This document shows positions 9,541 through 19,686 of a DNA stretch of 64,000 nt, one piece after another. Positions within the stretch are counted from its first letter, which is position 1. Each line of letters starts with the position of its first letter. Origin of the DNA: Bradyrhizobium sp. (GTDB lineage Bacteria; Pseudomonadota; Alphaproteobacteria; Rhizobiales; Xanthobacteraceae); NCBI RefSeq assembly GCF_016219575.1, contig NZ_JACRMG010000009.1, positions 1,116,001 to 1,180,000 of the forward strand, read 5' to 3'. Under the pieces are notes generated by a model. The model was not told where the DNA came from and made no database searches. It was given only the letters and a program-made list of their open reading frames with translations. The translations under genes were made by a program, and so were the position numbers.

Positions 9541-9894
9541 CTAGAACAGCTCCCGCTCCAGGAAGTTCGAGCCGATGTCCGCCGTCCGCCTGATGGGATT
9601 GAAATCGCAATAGACGCCGTCGGCGAACAGCGTGTAGCTCGCGATGATGGTGTCCTTGTTGAGCTTGACCGAGTTCAGGCCGATCACCGCGGTCTGCTTG
9701 CCGCCGTTCCATTTGAAGGGCGTCGTGCTCTGCGCCCTCTCGCAGGCCGCCACGGCTTCGGCGAAGACGGCGCTTTCCACAAAGGCCTTCGTGGTCTGCA
9801 GCTGTCGCAGCGTCTTCCAGTTCATATAGAAGGAGCCGGCGAGGCCCGCGATCAGCAGGACGATGAGCCCGATCGTGATGCGCTGAAAATTCAT
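9541..9894 (-). CDS. Small single-span membrane protein, unknown function
   Basis: 117 residues with one N-terminal membrane segment (ITIGLIVLLIAGLAGSFYM, about 6-24) and a soluble periplasmic remainder with two cysteines (in AACERA and VYCDF). I do not recognise a family. It ends one base from the convergent globin gene and follows DUF1467 by 39 bases on the same strand, so it may be the last gene of the nuo-birA-rnj-mce transcription unit. Confidence 0.65.
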   Translation of the reverse strand: MNFQRITIGLIVLLIAGLAGSFYMNWKTLRQLQTTKAFVESAVFAEAVAACERAQSTTPFKWNGGKQTAVIGLNSVKLNKDTIIASYTLFADGVYCDFNPIRRTADIGSNFLERELF

Positions 9895-9933
9895 CTTTCT
9901 CCTCGCCCGTTACTCACTTTTCGGGATCATGCC

Positions 9934-10209
9934 CTAGAACGGCATCCCCATCAGCTTCGACAACCGCTCCACGGAGAGGTATCCGGCCTGATGGGCCCAC
10001 ATGCCGATGGCGAAAATGACCGCCGAGATCACCGTGGTCCAGATCAGCTTGCGGCCCATCCGCGCCATGATCGGCGCGCCCGGATCGGTGCCGGGAGCGC
10101 CCCCGCCGTCTTCATGCTGGCTGCGCACGCCGAACGGCAGCGTCAGGAACAACGTCACCCACCAGATGACGAAGTAGATCGCAAGCGCCGTTGTGATGCT
10201 GTAGGCCAT
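9934..10209 (-). CDS. DUF1467 family membrane protein
   Basis: 91 residues with two membrane segments (about 5-27 and 56-76) around a short polar loop (GVRSQHEDGG). This is the DUF1467 pattern, a family found in alphaproteobacteria next to mce and proS. Function is unknown. It starts 5 bases after the mce stop. Its TAG stop (9934-9936) directly follows CACTTTTCGGGATCATGC, the right half of the family A repeat. Confidence 0.85.
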   Translation of the reverse strand: MAYSITTALAIYFVIWWVTLFLTLPFGVRSQHEDGGGAPGTDPGAPIMARMGRKLIWTTVISAVIFAIGMWAHQAGYLSVERLSKLMGMPF

Positions 10210-10214
10210 CTCCG

Positions 10215-10619
10215 TCAGGCCTGCTCGATTTCGACCAGCGCGCCGGAAAAATCCTTGGGATGGAAAAACAGTACGGGCTTGCCATGCGCGCCAATCTTCG
10301 GCTGGCCGTCACCGAGTACGCGGGCACCTTCCCTGATCAGCTGATCGCGCGAAGCGATGATGTCCACCACCTCGTAGCAGACATGATGGATGCCGCCATC
10401 CGCGTTGCGTTCGACGAATTTGGCGATCGGCGAGGCTTCCCCGAGCGGCTCGATGAACTCGATCTTGGTGTTGGGCAGGGTCACGAACACGGTGACCACG
10501 CCGTGCTCGGGCAGCGGCACCGCGTCGGAAATCTGCGCGCCGAACGCCCCGCCATAGATCCTGGCGGCCTTCTTCGCGTCCTTGACCGCGATCGCCACAT
10601 GATTGAGCCGGCCCAGCAT
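10215..10619 (-). CDS. mce: Methylmalonyl-CoA epimerase
   Basis: Interconverts (R)- and (S)-methylmalonyl-CoA in propionyl-CoA metabolism. It has 134 residues, the normal size. The glyoxalase/VOC fold is shown by metal ligands in LNHVAIAV (H5 region), IHHVCYEV and the C-terminal VEIEQA glutamate. The start at MLGRLNH is the family start; the open frame continues 23 codons upstream. Sits between DUF1467 and rnj in the conserved downstream block of the nuo operon. Confidence 0.93.
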   Translation of the reverse strand: MLGRLNHVAIAVKDAKKAARIYGGAFGAQISDAVPLPEHGVVTVFVTLPNTKIEFIEPLGEASPIAKFVERNADGGIHHVCYEVVDIIASRDQLIREGARVLGDGQPKIGAHGKPVLFFHPKDFSGALVEIEQA

Positions 10620-10642
10620 GTCTCTCTCCCAATTCTCACGCG

Positions 10643-12313
10643 TCACACCACGAGGACATGGACGAAGCACAGCGGCTTCTTGCCCCACTCCTCGTTCACC
10701 GCGGCCCGCACCGCCCGGCGCACCGATTCCGCCAGCGCATCCGGGTCGCGCCGCCGCGCCCGCGGCAGGCCCTCGACCGTTGATACCACGGCCTCGAAGA
10801 CAATCTCGTCGAGTTCCTCGCCTTCCGCATTCTTCTCGGGGACGCCGACCAGATCAACCTCGGGATCGTCGGCCAGCTCGCCTTTTTCGGTCATGGCGAC
10901 CGCGACGAAGACACAGCCGGCAAAGCCGATCTTGCGGCGTTCCACCACCGCACGCGACTTGGAATCCTCCAGGATCTTGCCGTCCTTGTAGAGGCGTCCC
11001 GACGGCAGCTGGTCGATGATGCCGGGATCGCCCGGGCCGAGCTTGACCAAATCGCCGTTGCGGCAGGTCAACACCTTCGGCACGCCCGCGGCGCGCGCGA
11101 GTTTGGCGTGTTCCGACAGATGCAGCGCCTCGCCGTGGACGGGGATCAGGATCTGCGGGCGCACCCAGGAGATGATGTCGCGCAGCTCGTCGCGCCGGGG
11201 ATGGCCGGAGACGTGCACGAGGTGGGTGCGGTCGGTGATCACCTCGACCCCCTGGGTGACGAGGCCGTTGATGATGCCGCCCACAGCCTTCTCGTTGCCG
11301 GGAATGGTGCGCGAGGAGAAGATCACGCAATCACCCTTGTTCAGGGTCACCAGCGGATGGTCGTCGTTGGCGATGCGCGCCAGCGCCGCGCGCGGCTCGC
11401 CCTGGCTGCCGGTGCAGAGCGCCAGCACCTTGTCCGGCGGGAAATGACCGTAGAGGTCCATCCCCCGGAAATTCTGCACCCCGTCGAGATAGCCGCATTC
11501 GCGCGCCACCTGCACCACCCGCTCCATGGCACGGCCGACCACCACGACTTCGCGGCCGGCTTCCTTTGCGGCGTCCGCCACGGCCTTCACGCGCGCGACG
11601 TTGGAGGCGAAGGTCGTCACCGCCACCCGGCCCCTGGCGGACTTGACGATCTCCGCGATGCTCCTTGCGACCTCGGTTTCAGAGGGTGAGCGCCCCTCGC
11701 GCACGGCGTTGGTGGAATCGCCGACCAGCGCCAGCACGCCGGCGTCGCCAAGCTCGCGCAGCCGCTTCTCGTCGGTCGGCGGTCCCAGAATCGGGGTCGG
11801 ATCGATTTTCCAGTCCCCGGTATGCAGCACTGTGCCGACCTCGGTATGAATCGCCAGCGCATGCGATTCCGGAATCGAATGCGCGACCGGAATGAACTCG
11901 ACGTTGAACGGCCCGAGATCGATGCGCCCGCCCGACTGCACCACGTTGACCGGAATTTTCGGCGGATTGCGCTCAGCCTCGAGCTTGGCCTGGAACAGCG
12001 CCGCGCTGAACCGAGTGGCGTAGATCGGACATTTCAGCCTGGGCCAGAGGTCGATGAGCGCGCCGAAATGATCCTCGTGGGCATGCGTCAGCACGATGCC
12101 CATCAGGTTCTTGCGTTCCTTCTCCAGGAACGTGATGTCGGGCATGATCAGATCGATGCCCGGCAGGTGTTCCTCGTCGCCGAAGGAGACGCCGAGATCG
12201 ACCGCGAGCCATGAGCGCTGATGCCGGTTGCCGAGGCCGTAGATCGACAGGTTCATGCCGATCTCGCCGACGCCGCCCAGCGGTGCAAAGGTGAGTTCGT
12301 CGGACCGAGCCAT
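10643..12313 (-). CDS. rnj: Ribonuclease J
   Basis: Metallo-beta-lactamase/beta-CASP ribonuclease, 556 residues, involved in 5'-end-dependent RNA decay and rRNA maturation. The zinc motif HAHEDHFGAL is near residue 77, followed by HTGDWKIDPTP near 165 and the beta-CASP C-terminal motif VHVSGHPRRDEL near 365 and IPVHGEALHL near 390. Length fits alphaproteobacterial RNase J. The ATG overlaps the birA stop by one base (TGATG), so translation is coupled. Confidence 0.95.
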   Translation of the reverse strand: MARSDELTFAPLGGVGEIGMNLSIYGLGNRHQRSWLAVDLGVSFGDEEHLPGIDLIMPDITFLEKERKNLMGIVLTHAHEDHFGALIDLWPRLKCPIYATRFSAALFQAKLEAERNPPKIPVNVVQSGGRIDLGPFNVEFIPVAHSIPESHALAIHTEVGTVLHTGDWKIDPTPILGPPTDEKRLRELGDAGVLALVGDSTNAVREGRSPSETEVARSIAEIVKSARGRVAVTTFASNVARVKAVADAAKEAGREVVVVGRAMERVVQVARECGYLDGVQNFRGMDLYGHFPPDKVLALCTGSQGEPRAALARIANDDHPLVTLNKGDCVIFSSRTIPGNEKAVGGIINGLVTQGVEVITDRTHLVHVSGHPRRDELRDIISWVRPQILIPVHGEALHLSEHAKLARAAGVPKVLTCRNGDLVKLGPGDPGIIDQLPSGRLYKDGKILEDSKSRAVVERRKIGFAGCVFVAVAMTEKGELADDPEVDLVGVPEKNAEGEELDEIVFEAVVSTVEGLPRARRRDPDALAESVRRAVRAAVNEEWGKKPLCFVHVLVV

Positions 12314-13122
12314 CAGGACGCCCTCACGGATGCGGCCGTGCCGAAATAGACCTCTCCCGCGGCGACGGGCAGGCGCCTGCCCTCGGGTGTGCGGACGATC
12401 AGGCAGCCCGTCTCATCGATGGTGTCGAAGATGCCCTCGATGGTGGCCGCGCCGGTATTGATCGCAACCTTCTCGCCGAGCCCCACGGCGCGCTCGAGCC
12501 AGAGTTTTCGGATGTCGGAAAAGCCGCGGCCCTCGTCCCAGATGCCGCGGAACTCGACCCAGGCGTCCGACAGCGCCCGGAACAGCTCATCGGCGCTGAT
12601 CTGGATGCCCAGTGCATGCAACGACGTCGCCGGCGTCGGCGTGCCCTCAGGTGCCGCGACGACATTTGTGCCGATCCCGACCACGACCGCCAAGCCCGCG
12701 GAAACCGCCTCGGCCTCCAGCAGGATGCCCGTGAGCTTTTGCCGCCCGGCCAGCACGTCATTGGGCCATTTAAGTCCGAACTTGAACGGGTCCATACCAC
12801 CAGAGCGAAGGGTGGCCTCGACACTTACCGCCCGCACCGCTGCCTCCAGCGACAGCCCAGCCGCGAAACCAAGGGTGGCCGCCACCGCGGGCGTCACGTC
12901 CATGACTTCGAGAATGCTGCTGGCGAGATTGCCGCGCGGCGCGATCCAGGCGCGCTGCCGCCGTCCCCGCCCCGCGGTCTGCTCGGTCGTGACGAACCAC
13001 ATCGGTCCCCGCTCGCCGTCGCGGGCGCGGGCCATCGCCTCCGCATTGGTCGAGCCGATCTGATCGAACGCGGCGAGCCTGTAGCCCACGGATGCAGCTC
13101 GGGAGCCGAGCGATATGCTCAT
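12313..13122 (-). CDS. birA: Biotin-[acetyl-CoA-carboxylase] ligase
   Basis: Transfers biotin to carrier protein of acetyl-CoA carboxylase. It has 269 residues and no N-terminal DNA-binding domain, so it is the enzyme-only type. The active-site signature TEQTAGRGRRQRAW (about 49-62) corresponds to GRGRRG of E. coli BirA. LKWPNDVLAGRQKLTGILLE (about 118-137) carries the catalytic lysine region. The start ATGAGCATATCG is chosen because the longer frame upstream runs into a palindromic repeat. Located 61 bases after nuoN. Confidence 0.94.
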   Translation of the reverse strand: MSISLGSRAASVGYRLAAFDQIGSTNAEAMARARDGERGPMWFVTTEQTAGRGRRQRAWIAPRGNLASSILEVMDVTPAVAATLGFAAGLSLEAAVRAVSVEATLRSGGMDPFKFGLKWPNDVLAGRQKLTGILLEAEAVSAGLAVVVGIGTNVVAAPEGTPTPATSLHALGIQISADELFRALSDAWVEFRGIWDEGRGFSDIRKLWLERAVGLGEKVAINTGAATIEGIFDTIDETGCLIVRTPEGRRLPVAAGEVYFGTAASVRAS

Positions 13123-13133
13123 CTTATTTTTTT

Positions 13134-13183
13134 GCACATGATCTTCTCCGAAAACCGGTGCCCACTTTTCGGGGTCATGCGCC
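13134..13183. repeat. Palindromic repeat element, family A (copy 1)
   Basis: Inverted repeat with outer arms GCACATGATC and GGGTCATGCGC around a core with CCGAAAACCGGTGCCCACTT. It fills almost all of the nuoN-birA gap and its right end abuts the TAG stop of nuoN (13184-13186). Related copies are at 36084-36132 and 41281-41349, and a half copy at 9911-9933. Confidence 0.8.
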
Positions 13184-14620
13184 CTAGAAAAGCGATTTCG
13201 CGGCAGCCGTTGCGACACTGACCAGCGGCCCCGGATAGATGAAGAAGAAGATGTTGAAGAGACCCGCGACCGCCACCACCGTGCGCAGCTCCACGCGGAC
13301 TGGGTCAAGCTTGCCGGCGGGCTCGTCGAAATACATCACCTTGATGATCGAAAGGTAATAGAACGCGCCCACGACGCTGGTCAGCACCCCGACCACGGCG
13401 AGCGTGAACAGGCCCGCCTTGATCGCCGCGACGAAAACGTACCATTTGGCGAAGAATCCCGCGAGCGGCGGGATGCCGGCGAGCGAGAACAGCAGCATTG
13501 CAAAGAAGAAGGCGAGCAGCGGATTGGTGCGCGACAGGCCGGCAAAATCCTTGATCTCCTCGACCGCCTGGCCGTTGCGCTTCATGGCCAGGATGATGGC
13601 GAAGGAGCCGAGCGTCATCGCTACATAGATCGCGATATAGACCAGCACGCCCTGCGCGCCCTCTACCGTGCCGGAGGCAAGACCGACCAGCGCAAAGCCC
13701 ATATGGCCGATCGAGGAATAAGCCATCAGCCGCTTGATGTTGGTCTGCCCGATCGCGGCAAAGGCGCCCAGCGCCATCGAGGCGATCGAAACGAACACCA
13801 GGATCTGCTGCCATTGCGGCACGATTCCCGGAAACGCGGTCAACGTGACGCGCGTGAACACGGCGAGCGCGGCAACCTTGGGCGCGGAGGCAAAAAACGC
13901 CGTCACCGGCGTCGGCGCACCCTCATAGACGTCGGGTGTCCACATGTGGAAGGGGACGGCGGAGACCTTGAAGCAGAGGCCGGCGAGCAGGAAGACGAGC
14001 CCGAACACGATGCCGGTGCTGCCGGTCTTGACGGCGGCCGCAATGCCGGCAAAGCCGACCGTGCCGGTGAAGCCGTAGATCAGCGAGGCGCCATAGAGCA
14101 GCATGCCCGAGGACAGCGCACCCAGCACGAAATACTTCAGGCCCGCTTCGGTGGACTTGGCGTTGTCGCGGTTGCTGGCGGCGACCACGTAGAGCGCGAG
14201 GCTCATCAACTCCAGCCCGAGGTAGAGCATGATGAGATCGCCGGCCGAGATCAGCACCATCATGCCGAGCGTAGAGAGCAGCACCAGGATCGCATACTCG
14301 AAGATGCGCCCTGACGGAGTGGACAGGAATTCCGCCGACAGGATCAGGGTCGCCGCCGAACCGATCAGGGCCAGAATCTTCAGGAAGCGCGCAAAATCGT
14401 CGACGATGAAGCTGCCGCCGAAGGTCGTGAGCTTGCCGGCCGGCAGCATCAGCTCCAGCACGCCGGTGACGACCAGCAGCGCGATCGACAGCCAGGTGAT
14501 CGCCCGCGTCGTTCCCTCGCCGCGATAGGCGCCGAGCACCAAGAGCAGCATGGCGCCGACGGCCAGCACCAGCTCCGGCAGCACCGGCAGCAACTGATAA
14601 CCTGCACTCTGGAAATTCAT
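13184..14620 (-). CDS. nuoN: NADH-quinone oxidoreductase subunit N
   Basis: Proton-pumping antiporter-like membrane subunit of complex I, 478 residues with about 14 membrane helices. Typical signatures include LIMLYLGLELMSLALYVVAA near residue 125, the lysine-bearing AGLCFKVSAVPFHMWTPDVY near residue 225 and LMAYSSIGHMGF near residue 300. Last subunit gene of the operon, 25 bases after nuoM. Confidence 0.97.
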   Translation of the reverse strand: MNFQSAGYQLLPVLPELVLAVGAMLLLVLGAYRGEGTTRAITWLSIALLVVTGVLELMLPAGKLTTFGGSFIVDDFARFLKILALIGSAATLILSAEFLSTPSGRIFEYAILVLLSTLGMMVLISAGDLIMLYLGLELMSLALYVVAASNRDNAKSTEAGLKYFVLGALSSGMLLYGASLIYGFTGTVGFAGIAAAVKTGSTGIVFGLVFLLAGLCFKVSAVPFHMWTPDVYEGAPTPVTAFFASAPKVAALAVFTRVTLTAFPGIVPQWQQILVFVSIASMALGAFAAIGQTNIKRLMAYSSIGHMGFALVGLASGTVEGAQGVLVYIAIYVAMTLGSFAIILAMKRNGQAVEEIKDFAGLSRTNPLLAFFFAMLLFSLAGIPPLAGFFAKWYVFVAAIKAGLFTLAVVGVLTSVVGAFYYLSIIKVMYFDEPAGKLDPVRVELRTVVAVAGLFNIFFFIYPGPLVSVATAAAKSLF

Positions 14621-14645
14621 GGCGCTTGTCCTTCGGCTGCCGCGG

Positions 14646-16154
14646 TCAGTGCAGCAGCGCGGCTGCCTTCACGGCAGTCACTGCAGTGTTGTAGTTGTTG
14701 ACGAGTTGCTGGACCGAGGCCGCCGACATGTCGAGCACCGGCTTCGGATAGACGCCGAACAGGATGGTCAGCGCCACCAGCGGGAACAGGGTCAGGCCTT
14801 CGCGGAAGGTCAGATCCTTGATCGAGGCGAGCGACGGCTTGGTCATCGCACCGAACACCACCTTGCGGTAGAGCCACAGTGCGTAGGCCGCCGACAGGAT
14901 CACACCGAAGGTGGCGAAGAACGCGGTCGGTATCGAGACCTTGAACGTGCCGAGCAACACCATGAATTCGCCGACGAAACCGGACGTGCCGGGCAGGCCG
15001 ACATTGGCCATGGTGAAGACCATGAACACGAAGGCATAGAGCGGCATGCGGTTGACGAGGCCGCCATAGGCCGCGATCTCGCGGGTGTGCATGCGGTCGT
15101 AGACGATGCCGACGCAGAGGAACAGCGCGCCCGAGACGATGCCGTGCGAGATCATCTGGAACACGCCGCCGGCGACACCCTGCATGGTGCCGGCAAAGAT
15201 GCCCATGGTGACGAAGCCCATGTGCGCCACCGACGAATACGCTATCAGCTTCTTCACGTCCTCCTGCATCAGCGCCACCAGCGAGGTGTAGACGATGGCA
15301 ATCACCGAGAGCGTGAAGATCAGCGGCGCGAAGTCGTGCGAGGCCAGCGGGAACATCGGCAGCGAGAAGCGCAGGAAGCCGTAGCCGCCCATCTTCAGGA
15401 GGATCGCCGCCAAGATCACCGAGCCCGCGGTCGGCGCCTCGACATGCGCGTCAGGCAGCCAGGTGTGCACCGGCCACATCGGCATCTTCACCGCGAACGA
15501 GGCGAAGAAGGCGAGCCACGCCCAGGTCTGCATGCCGCGCGGCACCGCCGTGCGCATCAAGGTCGGGATGTCGGTGGTGCCGGCATTCCAGTACAGCGCC
15601 ATGATGGCGAGCAGCATCAGCACCGAGCCGAGCAGCGTGTAGAGGAAGAACTTGAAGGAGGCGTAGACCCGGCGCGGGCCGCCCCAGACGCCGATGATCA
15701 GGAACATCGGGATCAGGCCGCCCTCGAAGAACAGGTAGAACAGCACGAGGTCGAGCGCCGAGAAGGTGCCGACCATCAGCGTTTCCAGGAACAGGAACGC
15801 CATCATGTATTCGCGCACGCGGTTCGTGATCGATTTCCAGCTCGCGATGATGCAGAACGGCATCAAGGCGGTGGTCAGGATGACGAACGGCAGCGAGATG
15901 CCGTCCACGCCCATGTGGTAGGTGATGCCGGTGGCAAGCCAGGATGTCTTCTCGACGAACTGGAAGTCGGCGCTGGAGGCATCGAAGCGCCAGACCAGGA
16001 TCAGCGATACCGCAAAGGTGACCAGCGTGGTCCACAGCGCGATCCAGCGCGCATTGCGCGCAGCCGCCTCGTCCTCGCCGCGGATGAGGTAGATCAGCAG
16101 CGCGCCGACGACCGGCAGGAAGGTGACGACGGAAAGGATTGGCCAGGTTGTCAT
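14646..16154 (-). CDS. nuoM: NADH-quinone oxidoreductase subunit M
   Basis: Proton-pumping membrane subunit of complex I, 502 residues. The start MTTWPILSV is taken because its ATG overlaps the nuoL stop by one base (TAATG). Key motifs: [20 protein letters not shown] with the conserved glutamate near residue 145, [20 protein letters not shown] near 235 and [13 protein letters not shown] near 310. About 14 membrane helices are evident. Confidence 0.97.
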   Translation of the reverse strand: MTTWPILSVVTFLPVVGALLIYLIRGEDEAAARNARWIALWTTLVTFAVSLILVWRFDASSADFQFVEKTSWLATGITYHMGVDGISLPFVILTTALMPFCIIASWKSITNRVREYMMAFLFLETLMVGTFSALDLVLFYLFFEGGLIPMFLIIGVWGGPRRVYASFKFFLYTLLGSVLMLLAIMALYWNAGTTDIPTLMRTAVPRGMQTWAWLAFFASFAVKMPMWPVHTWLPDAHVEAPTAGSVILAAILLKMGGYGFLRFSLPMFPLASHDFAPLIFTLSVIAIVYTSLVALMQEDVKKLIAYSSVAHMGFVTMGIFAGTMQGVAGGVFQMISHGIVSGALFLCVGIVYDRMHTREIAAYGGLVNRMPLYAFVFMVFTMANVGLPGTSGFVGEFMVLLGTFKVSIPTAFFATFGVILSAAYALWLYRKVVFGAMTKPSLASIKDLTFREGLTLFPLVALTILFGVYPKPVLDMSAASVQQLVNNYNTAVTAVKAAALLH

Positions 16155-18223
16155 TACTGGCCTCCCAAGCCGAACATGAACCAGGTGATCAGGCCGGCCA
16201 CGCCAATCAGCATCGCGAAGGCGTAGTGATAGAGATAGCCGGTCTGGATTTTCACGACATTGCGGGTGACGTCGATCACGCGGGCAGAGACGCCGTCGGG
16301 ACCGAAGCCGTCGATGACGAAGCCGTCGCCCTTCTTCCAGAGCTGGTAGCCGATCCACTTCGCCGGACGGACGAAGATGAGATCGTAGAGCTCGTCAAAG
16401 TACCATTTGTTGAGCAGGAACTGGTAGAGCAGCGGCTGCTGGCTGGCGAGTTCGACCGGCAGATACGGCCGGCGGACGTAGAACAGCCACGACACCAGGA
16501 AGCCGCCGACCATCATCACCGTCGGCAGGAATGCGATCACCGGCGAGATATGGTGCATCTCTTCGATGATGTGCGGCTTCATCTTCAGCGACTCGCGGAA
16601 GAAATCGTCCACGGCATGGCCCGCGAACAGCTCCTTGAACGGAAAGCCGGCCAGGATCGAGCCGACCGCGAGAATGCCGATCGGCACCAGCATCCAGATC
16701 GGGGCCTCATGCGCGGCCTCGTAGTGCTCCTGGTCGTGCGGCTCGCCATGGAAGGTCTTGAAGATCAGCCGCCAGGAATAGAACGAGGTCAGGCCGGCTG
16801 CGACCACCGTCATCAGGAAAGCATAGAGGGCGAACGGATTGTGCGCGACGTAGGCGGACTCGATGATCGCGTCCTTGGAGAAATAGCCGGCAGTCAGCGG
16901 GAATCCGGTCAACGCCAGCGTGCCGACCAGCATGACGAAATAGGTATAGGGGATGCGATCCTTCAGGCCGCCCATGTTGCGGATGTCCTGCTCGTGATGC
17001 ATCGCGTAGATCACCGAGCCGGAGCCGAGGAACAACAGCGCCTTGAAGAAGGCGTGTGTGAACAGGTGGAACATGCCGACCGAATAGGCCCCTGCTCCCA
17101 TGGCCACGAACATGTAGCCGAGCTGCGAGCAGGTGGAGTACGCGACAATGCGCTTTATGTCGTTCTGTACGAGGCCGACGGTGGCGGCAAAGAATGCGGT
17201 GGTAGCGCCGAAGAACATCACGACGGCCTGCGCGTTCGGCGCAAGCTCGAACAGCGGCGACAACCGCGCCACCATGAACACGCCGGCGGTCACCATGGTC
17301 GCGGCATGGATCAGCGCTGAGACCGGCGTCGGGCCCTCCATCGCGTCCGGCAGCCAGGTGTGCAGCAGGAACTGCGCCGACTTGCCCATCGCCCCCATGA
17401 ACAGGAGCACACAGGTCAGCGTCAGCGCATCGGCTTGCCAGCCCAGGAAGTTGATGGTCTTGCCGGTCAGGCCGGGAGCAGCGTGGAAGATGGTCTCGAA
17501 GTCGGTCGAGCCGACCAGCATGTAGATGGCGAAGATGCCGAGCGCGAAGCCGAAATCGCCGACGCGGTTGACCACGAAGGCCTTGATCGCCGCCGCATTG
17601 GCCGAGGGCTTCTGATACCAGAAGCCGATCAGGAGATAGCTCGCCAGGCCCACGCCCTCCCAGCCGAAGAACAGCTGCACGAGGTTGTCGGCGGTCACCA
17701 GCATCAGCATCGCGAAGGTGAACAGCGACAAGTAAGCGAAGAAGCGCGGCCGGTACGGATCCTCGTCCATGTAGCCGATGGAATAGAGGTGCACGAGCGA
17801 GGAAACGGTGTTGACCACGACCAGCATCACCGCGGTCAGGGTGTCGATGCGCAGCGCCCAGGCCACCTGCAGGTCGCCGGAATTGATCCATGGCAGGAGC
17901 GCGATGCGGGCGTCATGCTTGAGGAAGCCGACATCGACCAGCGCGAACCAGGACAGGCCCGCGGAAACGAACAAGAGGCCGGTGGTGATCAGTTCGGCCG
18001 CACGTGAGCCCTGCGCCGGCGGCTCGGAGACGTGGTGGTCGTCGTGGCCGTGATCGTCATGGCCATGGTCGTCATGGGCGATCGAAGCATGGGCATGGGC
18101 GTGGCCATGATCGTGGTGTTCGACGGTATCCCCGCTCGGATTGCGCGCATGCGCGCCGAAGATCGCGATCAACCCCGCGAGGATGGCGCCGAGCAGCGGC
18201 AGGAAGACGATTGCCTGATACAT
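16154..18223 (-). CDS. nuoL: NADH-quinone oxidoreductase subunit L with a histidine-rich insertion
   Basis: Largest proton-pumping subunit of complex I, 689 residues, including the C-terminal lateral helix region. Signatures: [20 protein letters not shown] near residue 155 and [20 protein letters not shown] near 245. Unusual is residues 36-64, between the first two membrane helices: 13 histidines interleaved with Asp and Gly. E. coli NuoL has no such loop, to my knowledge. The loop could bind metal but this is unproven. Starts 8 bases after nuoK. Confidence 0.97.
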   Translation of the reverse strand: MYQAIVFLPLLGAILAGLIAIFGAHARNPSGDTVEHHDHGHAHAHASIAHDDHGHDDHGHDDHHVSEPPAQGSRAAELITTGLLFVSAGLSWFALVDVGFLKHDARIALLPWINSGDLQVAWALRIDTLTAVMLVVVNTVSSLVHLYSIGYMDEDPYRPRFFAYLSLFTFAMLMLVTADNLVQLFFGWEGVGLASYLLIGFWYQKPSANAAAIKAFVVNRVGDFGFALGIFAIYMLVGSTDFETIFHAAPGLTGKTINFLGWQADALTLTCVLLFMGAMGKSAQFLLHTWLPDAMEGPTPVSALIHAATMVTAGVFMVARLSPLFELAPNAQAVVMFFGATTAFFAATVGLVQNDIKRIVAYSTCSQLGYMFVAMGAGAYSVGMFHLFTHAFFKALLFLGSGSVIYAMHHEQDIRNMGGLKDRIPYTYFVMLVGTLALTGFPLTAGYFSKDAIIESAYVAHNPFALYAFLMTVVAAGLTSFYSWRLIFKTFHGEPHDQEHYEAAHEAPIWMLVPIGILAVGSILAGFPFKELFAGHAVDDFFRESLKMKPHIIEEMHHISPVIAFLPTVMMVGGFLVSWLFYVRRPYLPVELASQQPLLYQFLLNKWYFDELYDLIFVRPAKWIGYQLWKKGDGFVIDGFGPDGVSARVIDVTRNVVKIQTGYLYHYAFAMLIGVAGLITWFMFGLGGQ

Positions 18224-18231
18224 GCCCCGCC

Positions 18232-18540
18232 CTAACCCTTCATCAGATTGACGTCTTCAACCGCGATCGAGCCGCGGTTGCGGAAATAGACCACCAGCAC
18301 CGCAAGGCCGATGGCAGCTTCCGCAGCGGCGACCGTCAGCACCAGCAGTGCAAACACCTGGCCGACGATGTCGCCGAGGAAGGTCGAGAACGCCACCAGG
18401 TTGATGTTGACCGCAAGCAGGATCAGCTCGATCGACATCAGGATGACGATGATGTTCTTGCGGTTGAGGAAGATGCCGAGAATCCCGAGCGTGAACAGGA
18501 TCGCGGCGACCGAGAGATAATGTCCGAGCCCGATGGTCAT
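18232..18540 (-). CDS. nuoK: NADH-quinone oxidoreductase subunit K
   Basis: Small membrane subunit of complex I, 102 residues with three membrane helices, the standard length. The two conserved membrane glutamates appear in [11 protein letters not shown] and [12 protein letters not shown]. The ATG at 18540 overlaps the nuoJ stop (ATGA), which favours it over an upstream GTG at 18549. Confidence 0.97.
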   Translation of the reverse strand: MTIGLGHYLSVAAILFTLGILGIFLNRKNIIVILMSIELILLAVNINLVAFSTFLGDIVGQVFALLVLTVAAAEAAIGLAVLVVYFRNRGSIAVEDVNLMKG

Positions 18541-19175
18541 TTCACCCACTCCGCGGCGTCCGCGTCCTGCAGGCCCTGACCGGAAGCCACCTTGCGCACG
18601 CTCATGGCAAGCTCCGGCGTGCGCGCGTTCTGCACGTTGATGTCCTGCCGCTTGACCGCCGCCTTGTGACGCAGCGTCAGCACGATGGCGCCGATCATGG
18701 CGACGAGGAGCACCATGCCGGCCAGCTGGAAGTAATGGATGTACTTGGTGTAGAGCACGAGCCCCAGCGCTTCGGTGTTGCTGACATTGGCCGGGATTGC
18801 CGCCGTGATCGCCTTGGTCGTGCCGGGCTGGATCAGCCAGGAGCCGACGACCAGTAGCAGCTCGAACATGAAGATGCCGCCGATGACGAGGCCGACCGGC
18901 AGATATTCGATGAAGCCCTCGCGCAGCTGCACGAAATCGACGTCGAGCATCATGATCACGAACAGGAACAGCACCGCGACCGCGCCGACATAGACAACGA
19001 TCAGCATCATCGCCAGGAATTCTGCGCCCATCAGCACGAACAGGCCGGACGCGTTGACGAAGGCGAGGATCAGGTACAGCACGGAGTGCACGGGATTGCG
19101 CGAGACAATCACCATCACCGCCGATGCCACGCAGACGCCGGCGAAGAGATAGAAGAACAGCGCGGGAAGGATCAT
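18537..19175 (-). CDS. nuoJ: NADH-quinone oxidoreductase subunit J
   Basis: Membrane subunit of complex I, 212 residues with five predicted helices. The motif [20 protein letters not shown] near residue 55-75 is the conserved third helix with its pi-bulge. The C-terminal 40 residues are a polar tail. Overlaps nuoK by 4 bases and lies 9 bases after nuoI. Confidence 0.96.
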   Translation of the reverse strand: MILPALFFYLFAGVCVASAVMVIVSRNPVHSVLYLILAFVNASGLFVLMGAEFLAMMLIVVYVGAVAVLFLFVIMMLDVDFVQLREGFIEYLPVGLVIGGIFMFELLLVVGSWLIQPGTTKAITAAIPANVSNTEALGLVLYTKYIHYFQLAGMVLLVAMIGAIVLTLRHKAAVKRQDINVQNARTPELAMSVRKVASGQGLQDADAAEWVK

Positions 19176-19184
19176 GCCCTCACC

Positions 19185-19679
19185 TCACCGGTACGGCGCG
19201 TCGAGCTCGATCGCCTTGGCGATCTCGCGTTCCCAGCGGTCGCCATTGGCGAGCAGCCTGGCCTTGTCATAGTAGAGTTCCTCGCGCGTCTCGGTGGCGA
19301 ATTCGAAGTTCGGTCCCTCGACGATGGCATCCACCGGGCAGGCCTCCTGGCACAGCCCGCAATAGATGCATTTCACCATGTCGATGTCGTAGCGAACGGT
19401 GCGCCGGGTGCCGTCGTTGCGGCGCGGACCGGCCTCGATCGTGATGGCCTGCGCCGGGCAGATCGCCTCGCACAGCTTGCAAGCGATGCAGCGCTCCTCG
19501 CCGTTGGGGTAGCGGCGCAGCGCGTGCTCGCCGCGGAAACGCGGCGAGATCGGCCCCTTCTCGAAGGGATAATTCAGGGTCGGCTTCGGCTTGAAGAAAT
19601 AGCGCATGGCGAGAAAGAACGCCGATACGAATTCGGAGAGCAGGAGCGAGCGGGCCGTTGCGTTGATGTTGACACTCAT
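19185..19679 (-). CDS. nuoI: NADH-quinone oxidoreductase subunit I (2x[4Fe-4S])
   Basis: Carries clusters N6a and N6b between the peripheral and membrane arms of complex I. It has 164 residues. Two CxxCxxCxxxCP motifs are seen: [12 protein letters not shown] (about 64-75) and [12 protein letters not shown] (about 103-114). The start [11 protein letters not shown] is selected over a longer frame; a second option two codons in is also common. The N-terminal amphipathic helix region [16 protein letters not shown] fits membrane attachment. Confidence 0.97.
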   Translation of the reverse strand: MSVNINATARSLLLSEFVSAFFLAMRYFFKPKPTLNYPFEKGPISPRFRGEHALRRYPNGEERCIACKLCEAICPAQAITIEAGPRRNDGTRRTVRYDIDMVKCIYCGLCQEACPVDAIVEGPNFEFATETREELYYDKARLLANGDRWEREIAKAIELDAPYR

Positions 19680-19686
19680 GGCGACC

